Shown piece after piece: positions 13,483 to 19,764 of a DNA stretch of 19,998 nucleotides. How positions within the stretch are numbered: the first letter of the stretch is position 1; each line of letters begins with the position of its first letter. The notes below the pieces were generated by a model. That model searched no databases. It saw only the letters and a program-made list of their open reading frames with translations, and had not been told where the DNA came from. Origin of the DNA: Gammaproteobacteria bacterium (GTDB lineage: Bacteria > Pseudomonadota > Gammaproteobacteria > S144-34); NCBI GenBank assembly GCA_015494165.1, contig WGBS01000164.1, positions 1 to 19,998 on the forward strand, in the 5' to 3' direction. Position numbers and translations under genes: made by a program.

Positions 13483-14223
13483 TCAGTCTCCTGCTGTCGG
13501 CATTCCGCTGACGTCGCCGTCCAGTGACAGCGGAAGCTGTCGCGATATGGCGACGCTGCGCGTGCCGACGCGGCAGGCGTAGACATAGGCCTCGAGACCG
13601 GCGGCGAGCGCCTCGCGCAGCGTCGCGCCGTAGGCGGGGTCGATCTCGTCCGCGGGCCGCAGGGCGCGCGCGTCGCCGCGGGCGACGCAGAAGATCAGGA
13701 CGGCGCGGTCGCCCGCGCGGCGGTGATGCACGAGCTCGCGCAGGTGGCGCCGGCCGCGCTCGGTGACGGCGTCCGGGAAGATGGCGCGGCCGGCCGCGTC
13801 GACGGCGGTCACGTGCTTGACCTCGACGAAGCAGCGCCCGCGCACCGGGTCCTCGAGCAGCAGGTCCGCGCGGCTGCCCTCGCGGCCGAAACGCACCTCG
13901 CGCCGCAGGCTGGCATAGCCCGCGAGCGGGGCGATGCGGCCGCCTTCCACCGCCTCGGCGACGATGGCGTTGGTGCGCCCGGTGTGGATGCACACCCGCA
14001 CGCCCGGCGCGGGCTCGACCAGCTCCCAGGTCCAGGCGAGCCTGCGGCGCGGGCTGTCGCTGCGGCTGAGCCAGACGGGCGAGCCCGGACGGTCGCAGCC
14101 GAGCAGCGAGCCCGTGTTGGGGCAGTGCGCCGTCACGAGCGTGCCGTCGCGCAGGCGCACGTCGGCCAGGAAGCGCCGGTAGCGGCGGATCAGCCTTCCC
14201 TCGGTCAGCGGCGGCAGACGCAA
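13483..14223 (-). CDS. sfsA: Sugar fermentation stimulation protein SfsA family
   Basis: The 246-residue product follows SfsA closely: LIRRYRRFLADVRL, then HCPNTGSLLGC, a TWEL segment, GYASLRREVRFGREGSRADL, CFVEVKHVTAV, and FPDAVTERGRRHLRELVH. The (R/S)xD...EVK arrangement is that of a restriction-endonuclease-like nuclease fold, consistent with reports that SfsA binds DNA; its physiological role is unclear. No ATG or GTG fits. The TTG at 14223 places the N-terminus as in E. coli SfsA, and AGGGGA lies about 9-10 nt upstream. The gene is slightly longer than E. coli SfsA (234) because of a polar C-terminal tail. It is divergent from the small secreted protein gene at 14330. Confidence 0.93.
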   Translation of the reverse strand: MRLPPLTEGRLIRRYRRFLADVRLRDGTLVTAHCPNTGSLLGCDRPGSPVWLSRSDSPRRRLAWTWELVEPAPGVRVCIHTGRTNAIVAEAVEGGRIAPLAGYASLRREVRFGREGSRADLLLEDPVRGRCFVEVKHVTAVDAAGRAIFPDAVTERGRRHLRELVHHRRAGDRAVLIFCVARGDARALRPADEIDPAYGATLREALAAGLEAYVYACRVGTRSVAISRQLPLSLDGDVSGMPTAGD

Positions 14224-14282
14224 ATGCTGCGGTCCCCTCGTGCCAAGCGCGTCACAGCCTGTGAGCGGCGCGGGAGCGATGC

Positions 14283-14288
14283 TATATT
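14283..14288 (+). promoter_or_regulatory. Candidate -10 box for the 14330 gene
   Basis: TATATT in a very GC-rich divergent spacer (14224-14329) is a 5-of-6 match to the -10 consensus and would start transcription near 14295, 35 nt before the ATG. No clear -35 is found at 16-18 bp. The complementary strand (GAATATAGC) could serve sfsA. Confidence 0.4.
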
Positions 14289-14329
14289 CGCACGGGGCGG
14301 GGCGTGCCCGCCGGAGGAGCCAGACGCCG

Positions 14330-14644
14330 ATGAGAAGGACTGCCCGCGTACTTCTGCTCGCCGTGGGCCTGCTGGCGGCGGGGGCCGCCGCGGCCGAGGT
14401 GCTCCTGATCGAGGCCCTGCGCCAGGACCCGCCCAATGCCCCCGGCGGGCTCGAGCGGCCGGTGCGCGGCATGACCATGGCCGAGGTGGAGCGCCGCTTC
14501 GGCCCGCCCAAGGTCAAGCACCCGCCGGTGGGCGATCCGCCCATCACGCGCTGGGACTACGACCGCTTCAGCGTCTTCTTCGAGCATCAGTACGTCCTCC
14601 ACAGCGTGGTGCACCGCACCCGCACCGCCGCCGCGGGCCGCTGA
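14330..14644 (+). CDS. Small secreted protein with BamE/SmpA-like motif
   Basis: A 104-residue protein with a signal peptide: basic MRRTAR, a hydrophobic core LLLAVGLLAAG and an Ala-rich cleavage region near residue 21 (AAAA-EV). No lipobox Cys is present, so it should be a soluble periplasmic protein. The mature part holds RGMTMAEVERRFGPPKVKHP and then ITRWDYDRFSVFFEHQYVLHSVV. This is the GMT-x-x-EV-x-x-x-FG-x-P ... W-x-Y pattern common to BamE/SmpA-like domains, which are often protein-binding. ATG 14330 has GGAGGAG about 10 nt upstream. It is followed 40 bp later by the agmatine deiminase gene on the same strand. The precise role is unknown; the motif match is by eye. Confidence 0.78.
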   Translation: MRRTARVLLLAVGLLAAGAAAAEVLLIEALRQDPPNAPGGLERPVRGMTMAEVERRFGPPKVKHPPVGDPPITRWDYDRFSVFFEHQYVLHSVVHRTRTAAAGR

Positions 14645-14684
14645 GGCCCGCTCCGCCGGACGCCCGCGCCAGCGCAGGGCGCCG

Positions 14685-15737
14685 ATGTCCGCCGGCCGCC
14701 GGCTTCCCCCCGAGTGGGCGCCGCAGAGCGCCGTCATGCTCACCTGGCCCCACGACGGGACGGACTGGGCGCCGTGGCTCGACCGCGTCGAGCCGGTGTT
14801 CGACGCCATCGCCGCGGCGCTGGCACCGCGCGTGCCCGTGCTGGTGGTGGCGCGGGACGAGGCCCACCGGCGGCATGTGGCCGCCCGCCTGCGCGCAGCA
14901 GGCGTCGCCGCCGGGCGCGTGCGCTGGGCCTGCGCGCCCAGCGACGATGCCTGGGCGCGCGACCACGGCCCCGTGACCGTGCTCGAGGACGGCGGGCCGC
15001 GCCTGCTCGATTTCCGCTTCAACGGCTGGGGCGGGAAGTTCCGCCACGCCCTCGACGACCGCATCCCCGCGGCGCTGCACGCGGCCGGCGTCTTCGGCGA
15101 CACGCCGCTCGAGCGCGTGGAGCTCGTGCTCGAGGGGGGCGCCATCGACACCGACGGTGCCGGCACGCTGCTCACGACGCGCCGCTGCCTGCTCTCCGAG
15201 GGCCGCAACGGCGCCCTCGGGCGGGCCGCGGTGGAGGCGGCGCTGCGTGCGGCGCTGGGCGTGCGGCGGGTGCTGTGGCTCGAGCACGGCTGGCTCGCCG
15301 GCGACGACACCGACGGCCACGTGGACATGGTGGCCCGTTTCTGCGACGCCGTCACCATCGCCCACGCCACCTGCGAGGACGCGGCCGATCCCCATCACGA
15401 GCCGCTGCGCGCCCTGGCCGCGGAGCTCGCGGCCCTGCGCACCGCCGAGGGACGGCCCTACCGCCTCGTGCCGCTGCCGCTGCCGCGCCCCCTGCGCGGG
15501 CCGGACGGCGCGCGCCTGCCCGCCACCTACGCCAACTTCCTGGTCACGGAGGGCGCGGTGCTGGTCCCGGCCTACGGCGATCCCGCCGACGCCGTGGCCG
15601 CCGGGCGCATCGGCACCTGCTTCCCGGACCGGGAGGTGGTCCCCGTGCCCTGCACCCCGCTCCTGTGGCAGGGCGGGAGCCTGCACTGCGTCACCATGCA
15701 GCTCCCGCGGCCGCTGCCGGTGCGCAGCGCCTGCTGA
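14685..15737 (+). CDS. aguA: Agmatine deiminase
   Basis: A 350-residue member of the guanidine-modifying (pentein) superfamily that converts agmatine to N-carbamoylputrescine and ammonia. Motifs: PPEWAPQSAVMLTWPH (8-23), DAWARDHGPV (88-97), ELVLEGGAIDTDG (146-158), the catalytic His/Asp region DDTDGHVDM (207-215), and the nucleophile Cys335 in GGSLHCVTMQLP. The length is typical. ATG 14685 has a modest AGGG 5 nt upstream. It sits 58 bp upstream of N-carbamoylputrescine amidase, the next enzyme, so together they turn arginine-derived agmatine into putrescine. No arginine decarboxylase gene is in view. The active-site motif varies slightly from the usual GGNIHC. Confidence 0.96.
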   Translation: MSAGRRLPPEWAPQSAVMLTWPHDGTDWAPWLDRVEPVFDAIAAALAPRVPVLVVARDEAHRRHVAARLRAAGVAAGRVRWACAPSDDAWARDHGPVTVLEDGGPRLLDFRFNGWGGKFRHALDDRIPAALHAAGVFGDTPLERVELVLEGGAIDTDGAGTLLTTRRCLLSEGRNGALGRAAVEAALRAALGVRRVLWLEHGWLAGDDTDGHVDMVARFCDAVTIAHATCEDAADPHHEPLRALAAELAALRTAEGRPYRLVPLPLPRPLRGPDGARLPATYANFLVTEGAVLVPAYGDPADAVAAGRIGTCFPDREVVPVPCTPLLWQGGSLHCVTMQLPRPLPVRSAC

Positions 15738-15795
15738 AGCGCTTGCCGCGGCCCCGCCCGCGCCCCATACTCGCGCCCCACCGCGGGAGAGGGAC

Positions 15796-16707
15796 ATGGC
15801 GCGCGAGCTCACCATCGGACTCGTCCAGCACCCGTGCGGCACGGACCGCGCCGCCAACCTGCGCGCGAGCCTCGAAGGCATCGCCGAGGCCGCCGCGCGC
15901 GGGGCGCGCCTGGTGCTGCTCGAGGAGCTCCACGCGAGCCGCTACTTCTGCCAGGCCGAGGACCCGGCGCTGCTCGACCTCGCCGAGCCCGTGCCGGGAC
16001 CGACGACCGAGGCCCTCGCCGGGGCCGCGCGCCGCCACGGCGTGGTGGTGGTGGGCTCGGTCTTCGAGCGCCGCGCCCCCGGGCTGCACCACAATACCGC
16101 CGTGGTGCTCGAGGCCGACGGGCGCCTCGCCGGCTGCTACCGCAAGATGCACGTCCCGCATGACCCGGGCTACCGCGAGAAGTACTACTTCGCGCCCGGA
16201 GACGGAGGCTTCCGGCCGGTGCCGACCTCCGTAGGGCGCCTCGGCGTGCTGGTGTGCTGGGACCAGTGGTTCCCGGAGGCCGCGCGCCTGATGGCGCTCG
16301 CGGGCGCCGAGCTCCTGCTGTACCCGACCGCCATCGGCTGGGACCCGCGCGACGACGAGGCCGAGCGGGCGCGCCAGCTGGAGGCGTGGCTCACGGTGCA
16401 GCGCGGGCACGCCGTCGCCAACGCGCTGCCGGTGGCCGCCTGCAACCGCACCGGCCACGAGCCGGGTCCGCCGGGCGAGCCCGGCATCCGCTTCTGGGGC
16501 TCGAGCTTCGTCGCCGGCCCGCAGGGCGAGCTGCTCGCGCGCGCGGGCACGGACGAAGCCGAGGTGGTCACGGTCACGGTCGACCTCGACCGCAGCGAGG
16601 CGCTGCGCCGCGTGTGGACCTTCTTCCGCGACCGCCGCCCGGAGGCCTACGGCGGGCTGTGCCGGCTGTGGCGGGACGAGGACGCGGGCGGCGATCGGCG
16701 GAAATGA
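15796..16707 (+). CDS. aguB: N-carbamoylputrescine amidase
   Basis: A 303-residue nitrilase-superfamily hydrolase that cleaves N-carbamoylputrescine to putrescine, CO2 and ammonia. The Glu-Lys-Cys triad is visible: Glu44 in LLEELHASRYF, Lys117 in YRKMHVPHDPGY and Cys154 in VLVCWDQWFPEAARLM. The substrate-class segments REKYYFAPGD (127-136) and CNRTG (216-220) are typical of the plant/bacterial amidase rather than of other nitrilases. The length is normal. ATG 15796 has GGGAGAGGG just upstream. It is co-directional with and close to agmatine deiminase and completes the two-step route to putrescine. Confidence 0.96.
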   Translation: MARELTIGLVQHPCGTDRAANLRASLEGIAEAAARGARLVLLEELHASRYFCQAEDPALLDLAEPVPGPTTEALAGAARRHGVVVVGSVFERRAPGLHHNTAVVLEADGRLAGCYRKMHVPHDPGYREKYYFAPGDGGFRPVPTSVGRLGVLVCWDQWFPEAARLMALAGAELLLYPTAIGWDPRDDEAERARQLEAWLTVQRGHAVANALPVAACNRTGHEPGPPGEPGIRFWGSSFVAGPQGELLARAGTDEAEVVTVTVDLDRSEALRRVWTFFRDRRPEAYGGLCRLWRDEDAGGDRRK

Positions 16708-16742
16708 GCGCCGGTTCCGTGCCTAAGCCCCGGTCCCTGTGC

Positions 16743-16748
16743 CATAAT
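16743..16748 (+). promoter_or_regulatory. Candidate -10 box for the DAHP synthase gene
   Basis: CATAAT is a 5-of-6 match and one of the few AT-rich hexamers in this 75-bp gap. It would place the start of transcription near 16755, giving a ~28-nt leader. The -35 region (about 16718-16725) is poor, so an activator could be needed. Confidence 0.45.
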
Positions 16749-16768
16749 TCGCGATCCACGAGATTCTG

Positions 16769-16786
16769 ATGGACCCCCAGCGATGA
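16769..16786 (+). other. Possible five-codon leader ORF (MDPQR) before DAHP synthase
   Basis: ATG GAC CCC CAG CGA TGA ends by overlapping the DAHP synthase start as ATGA. The DAHP synthase ATG has no visible ribosome-binding site of its own, so the mini-ORF could feed ribosomes by termination-reinitiation. It holds no run of aromatic codons, so it is not a classical attenuator. This may be coincidence. Confidence 0.25.
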
Positions 16787-17925
16787 TCCTGATCCTCAAG
16801 CCCGAGACGCGACGCGACAGCCCGGAGTTCCAGTCCCTCATGGACTACCTCGCGAACCTGCCGGGCATCCAGGTGCGCGTGCACGAGGAGCACGGCGCCC
16901 AGCAGACCCTCACCGAGGTCTACCTCATCGGCGACACCAAGACGCTCTCGCTCGACGACATGAAGAGCCTGCCGGGCGTGGAGCGCGTGGTGCGCGTCTC
17001 GGAGGAGTACCGCATCCTCGGCCGCCACCGCGACGACCACCGCCCGACGAGCTGGGAGTACAACGGCGTCCGTTTCGGCCAGGACAACCTCAACGTCTTC
17101 GCCGGCCTGTGCGCGGTGTCCACGCGCGAGCACGTCGAGGCCATGATGAAGGCCCTGCGCGAGCACGGTCAGGTGTGCACGCGCATGGGCGCCTACAAGC
17201 CGCGCACGAGCCCCTACGCCTTCCAGGGCCACGGCAAGGCCTGCCTGCCCTACGTCTTCGAGCTCGCCGGCAAGTACGGCATCCGGGTGATCGCCATGGA
17301 GGTCACCCACGACAAGCACATCGACGAGATCCGCGAGGCGCTGCACCAGACGGGCCACCCCACCGGGGTGATGCTCCAGATCGGCACGCGCAACACGCAG
17401 AACTTCGAGCTGCTCAAGGCCGTGGGCCGCCAGCGCGAGTTCCCGGTGCTGCTCAAGCGCGGCTTCGGCATCACGCTCGAGGAGTCGCTCAACGCCGCCG
17501 AGTACGTCGCCAGCCAGGGCAACACGCGCATCGTCTTCGGCCTGCGCGGCATGAAGACCAACATGGGCGACCCCCACCGCAACTTCGTCGACTTCGCCCA
17601 TGTGCCGGTGGTCAAGCGCCTGACGCGCATGCCCGTGTGCATCGACCCCTCGCACTCGGTGGGCTCGCGCGACGCCGCCCCGGACGGGCTGCTCGACATC
17701 TTCCACGTCACGGCGCAGGGCGTGATCGCCGGGGCCAACATGATCCTGGTGGACTTCCACCCCGAGCCGAGCAAGGCGCTGGTGGACGGCCCGCAGGCCC
17801 TGCTGCTCGAGGAGCTGCCGCGCTTCCTCGAGGACGTGGCCATCGCCCGCGAGGCCTACGAGCGGCGCGTGGCGGCGGCGCGCCGGGCGCGCGGCGAGGG
17901 CGAGGCGGCGGGCGCCGCCGCCTGA
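16783..17925 (+). CDS. aroF: 3-deoxy-7-phosphoheptulonate (DAHP) synthase, type I-beta, variant
   Basis: A 380-residue cytoplasmic enzyme that condenses phosphoenolpyruvate and erythrose 4-phosphate to start the shikimate pathway. Residues 1-90 form a ferredoxin-like regulatory domain of the kind that binds aromatic amino acids. The barrel follows: AGLCAV (107-112), GAYKPRTSPYAFQG (136-149), QIGTRNTQNF (199-208), PVLLKRG (221-227), IDPSHSVG (287-294) and HPEPSKALVDG (326-336). Predicted metal ligands by comparison with the Thermotoga enzyme are Cys110, His291, Asp324 and Asp335; the third is usually Glu. The usual GPC is GLC, and the usual CERG segment is GLRGMKTNMGDPHRN. ATG 16783 lacks a clear ribosome site. 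The Ala/Gly/Glu-rich tail (about 366-380) looks unstructured. Confidence 0.9.
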   Translation: MILILKPETRRDSPEFQSLMDYLANLPGIQVRVHEEHGAQQTLTEVYLIGDTKTLSLDDMKSLPGVERVVRVSEEYRILGRHRDDHRPTSWEYNGVRFGQDNLNVFAGLCAVSTREHVEAMMKALREHGQVCTRMGAYKPRTSPYAFQGHGKACLPYVFELAGKYGIRVIAMEVTHDKHIDEIREALHQTGHPTGVMLQIGTRNTQNFELLKAVGRQREFPVLLKRGFGITLEESLNAAEYVASQGNTRIVFGLRGMKTNMGDPHRNFVDFAHVPVVKRLTRMPVCIDPSHSVGSRDAAPDGLLDIFHVTAQGVIAGANMILVDFHPEPSKALVDGPQALLLEELPRFLEDVAIAREAYERRVAAARRARGEGEAAGAAA

Positions 17926-17931
17926 GCCGCG

Positions 17932-18597
17932 GTGCCGCCCGGACCCGGCACCGACGCACGCGAGCGCTTCCTCGCCGCGCACCCGGACCTCGCCCCCGTG
18001 CTGGCCGAGGCGCCCGCGGTGGCGCTGCCGGCCGGCGCCAGCGCCTTCCGCCCCGGCACCCCCTGCCGCCACTTCCTGGTCGTGCTCGCCGGCACGGTGC
18101 GCGTGCAGCTCACCGCGGCGAGCGGGCGCGAGATCGTGCGCTACCGCGTCGGCGCCGGCGAGACCTGCATCCTCACCACGAGCTGCCTCCTGGCCGCCGA
18201 GGCCTACCCCGCCGAGGGCGTGGCCGAGACGGCGGTGGAGGCGCTCGCGGTTCCGGGCGAGCGCTTCGAATCCGCCCTCGACGCCTCCCCCGCCTTCCGC
18301 CGGTTCGTCTTCGCCGGCTACGCGCGGCGCCTCGCCGAGCTGCTGGGCCTGATCGAGCGCGTGCGCTTCGAGGGCCTGGACGCGCGCCTCGCGCGCCTGC
18401 TGCTCGAGCGGGCCGGCGCCGACGGGCGCGTGGCGCTCACCCACCAGGCGATCGCCACCGAGCTCGGCAGCGCGCGCGAGGCCGTCACGCGCCGGCTGCG
18501 CGATTTCCAGGCCCAGGGGCTGGTGCGCACGGCGCGCGGCGCCGTCGAGGTGCGCGACCGCGCGGGCCTGCGGCGGCTGGCCGGCGAGGCACGGTGA
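17932..18597 (+). CDS. Crp/Fnr-family transcriptional regulator
   Basis: The 221-residue protein has a cyclic-nucleotide-binding-like beta-roll (about 30-110), a long dimerisation helix (about 120-145) and a C-terminal winged helix-turn-helix with THQAIATELGSAREAVTRRL (170-189). The Fnr N-terminal Cys cluster is absent. Cys45, Cys79 and Cys85 are present (TPCRHF, GETCILTTSCLL), and this CILTTSC segment replaces the normal cAMP pocket, so the effector is probably not cAMP. GTG 17932 is the start, 6 bp after the aroF stop, without a good ribosome site, so it may be translated by coupling. It is followed 73 bp later by a DUF2892 gene, which may be its target. The ligand is unknown; the regulator family is clear. 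Confidence 0.9.
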   Translation: MPPGPGTDARERFLAAHPDLAPVLAEAPAVALPAGASAFRPGTPCRHFLVVLAGTVRVQLTAASGREIVRYRVGAGETCILTTSCLLAAEAYPAEGVAETAVEALAVPGERFESALDASPAFRRFVFAGYARRLAELLGLIERVRFEGLDARLARLLLERAGADGRVALTHQAIATELGSAREAVTRRLRDFQAQGLVRTARGAVEVRDRAGLRRLAGEAR

Positions 18598-18670
18598 CCG
18601 CGTCACCGACCGCGCGCCCCGGATGGCCTAGACTTGGGGCATCGGCACAGCGGCACGGGAGGAGAGCGCC

Positions 18671-18868
18671 ATGACCTGCAATGTCGGAACCGTCGACCGC
18701 GTCATCCGCGTCATCGTGGGCGTCGTGCTGATCGCCCTGGTCTTCGTCGGGCCCAAGACGCCGTGGGGCTGGATCGGCGTCATCCCGCTCGTGACGGGGC
18801 TGATCGGCTACTGCCCGCTCTACTCGCTGCTCGGCATCCGCACCTGCCCCGCCAAGCAGGAAGGCTAG
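18671..18868 (+). CDS. DUF2892 (YgaP-type) inner-membrane protein
   Basis: A 65-residue protein beginning MTCNVGTVDRVIRVIVGV, the standard DUF2892 start. It has two hydrophobic segments (about 12-27 and 33-48) separated by GPKTPWGW, and a Cys-containing end YCPLYSLLGIRTCPAK. Three Cys (3, 48 and 59 approximately) are typical. The domain also occurs fused to rhodaneses in YgaP; here it stands alone. GGAGGAG at 18659-18665 gives a strong ribosome site. A weak TAGACT (18629-18634) could be a -10. Placement behind a Crp/Fnr regulator and before a strong terminator makes it the last gene of this transcript. The molecular function of the free-standing form is not established. Confidence 0.9.
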   Translation: MTCNVGTVDRVIRVIVGVVLIALVFVGPKTPWGWIGVIPLVTGLIGYCPLYSLLGIRTCPAKQEG

Positions 18869-18889
18869 CTTCCACCCCTCACCTCCCCT

Positions 18890-18929
18890 GCCGCCCCGCG
18901 GGCCGGATGCCCGCGGGGCGGCTTTTGTT
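18890..18929 (+). terminator. Strong intrinsic terminator
   Basis: A perfect 13-bp GC stem, GCCGCCCCGCGGG (18890-18902) paired with CCCGCGGGGCGGC (18910-18922), has a 7-nt loop CCGGATG and is followed at once by TTTTGTT. It lies 22 bp past the DUF2892 stop. This is the clearest Rho-independent terminator in the window. Confidence 0.95.
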
Positions 18930-18931
18930 AG

Positions 18932-19073
18932 GAGAGGCGGGGGTCGGGAGACGGGAGACGGGAGACGGGTGACGGGTGACGAGTGACGGTGTCCCGTCTC
19001 CCGTCTCCCGTCTCCCGCAACCCGCCTCCCGCAACCCGCCCTCTGGAACCTGCCTCCTGCGAACTGGCACCTG
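18932..19073 (+). repeat. Second repeat locus related to modules A and B
   Basis: It begins with the 19-base string GAGAGGCGGGGGTCGGGAG (18932-18950), identical to 11496-11514 in module A. Heptamers of the form ACGGGAG/ACGGGTG (18951 to about 18990) follow, then heptamers TCCCGTC, TCCCGCA and ACCCGCC (18992-19040). It ends with CTGGCACCTG (19064-19073), as does locus 1 (11932-11941). It fills the space between the terminator and the -35 box of the TetR promoter. No gene is seen here. Confidence 0.85.
18945..19017. repeat. 25-bp perfect inverted repeat
   Basis: The left arm 18945-18969 (CGGGAGA followed by repeats of CGGGAGA ending GACGGG) is the exact reverse complement of the right arm 18993-19017. 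The 23-nt spacer is itself built of GACGGGT-type heptamers. Single-stranded DNA or RNA from here would form a long hairpin; alternative register pairing by multiples of 7 is also possible. Confidence 0.92.
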
Positions 19074-19103
19074 TTTACAGACCGACCGGTCGGTCGGTAC
19101 CAT
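19074..19103 (+). promoter_or_regulatory. Promoter of the TetR-family gene
   Basis: TTTACA at 19074-19079 is a 5-of-6 match to the -35 box. TACCAT at 19098-19103 is a 4-of-6 match to the -10 box, with an 18-bp spacer. The predicted start near 19110 leaves a ~37-nt leader containing the AGGGAG ribosome site (19131-19136). This placement argues against the ATG at 19102, which lies in the -10 box. Confidence 0.7.
19080..19095. promoter_or_regulatory. Palindromic operator for the TetR-family repressor
   Basis: GACCGACCGGTCGGTC is a perfect 16-bp palindrome lying entirely within the promoter spacer, with one extra GGT on the right. Palindromes of this form and length are typical TetR/AcrR operators. 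Binding here would block RNA polymerase, giving autorepression of the repressor and the overlapping efflux gene. Confidence 0.8.
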
Positions 19104-19146
19104 GGAAACGCAAGCCGACCCGCAGCGAAGAGGGAGCATCCAGGCA

Positions 19147-19764
19147 ATGCCCCGTCCAGCCTCCCCCGCGGCCGGCGCCCGCGGCACGGGCGCAGCCACG
19201 CGCGAGCACGTGCTCGCCGTGGCCGAGCGGCTCTTCGCCGAGCGCGGCGTGGACGGTGTCTCCATGAGCGAGCTCGCCGCCGCCGGCGGCGTCAGCAAGG
19301 GCAACCTCTTCCACCACTTCCCGACCAAGCGCGCCCTCCACCTCGAGGTGCTGCGCCGCGCCTGCCGCGACTTCGGCTCCCTCGTCGAGGCGCTGGGCGA
19401 GCGCGGGATCGCCGCGGGCGACCGGCTCGAGCGCTTCGCGCGCCAGCACCTCGAGCTGCTCGAGTCGCGCCCGGATGCGGTGCGCCTGGTGCTGCGCACC
19501 CTCCTCGACGGCCCGCCCGAGGATGCCGAGCTCCTCGCACGCGAGGTCTTCGGCGAGCACTTCGCCGCCCTGGTGGAGCGGCTGCGGCCCCTGCTGCCCG
19601 CGGGACGCGATGCGGGGCTCACCGCCTTCGTGCTGGTCGCCGCCAACGTCATCCGCTTTCTCGGCCGCCCCCTCCTGCCCCACCTCGAGGGCACCGAGGC
19701 GCTGCGCGACCCCGACCGCTACGCCCGGGGGCTGGCCGCGCTGCTGGGGGAGGCGCAGCGGTGA
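19147..19764 (+). CDS. TetR/AcrR-family transcriptional repressor
   Basis: The 205-residue protein has the N-terminal TetR helix-turn-helix: TREHVLAVAERLFAERGVDG (18-37), SMSELAAAGGVSKGNLFHHF (39-58), PTKRALHLEVL. A variable all-helical ligand-binding domain (about 75-200) follows. Start ATG 19147 is preferred to ATG 19102 because GGGAG lies 10 nt upstream and the promoter -10 overlaps the earlier ATG. The stop overlaps the GTG of a membrane fusion protein (GTGA), so both are one operon. A palindromic operator in its own promoter indicates autorepression. The likely role is control of the adjacent efflux pump in response to a toxic ligand, which the sequence does not reveal. Confidence 0.93.
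   Translation: MPRPASPAAGARGTGAATREHVLAVAERLFAERGVDGVSMSELAAAGGVSKGNLFHHFPTKRALHLEVLRRACRDFGSLVEALGERGIAAGDRLERFARQHLELLESRPDAVRLVLRTLLDGPPEDAELLAREVFGEHFAALVERLRPLLPAGRDAGLTAFVLVAANVIRFLGRPLLPHLEGTEALRDPDRYARGLAALLGEAQR

Noticed and set aside
19102..19146. Earlier start for the TetR gene at ATG 19102
   Set aside because: No ribosome-binding site, and it overlaps the predicted -10 box; ATG 19147 has AGGGAG at good spacing.
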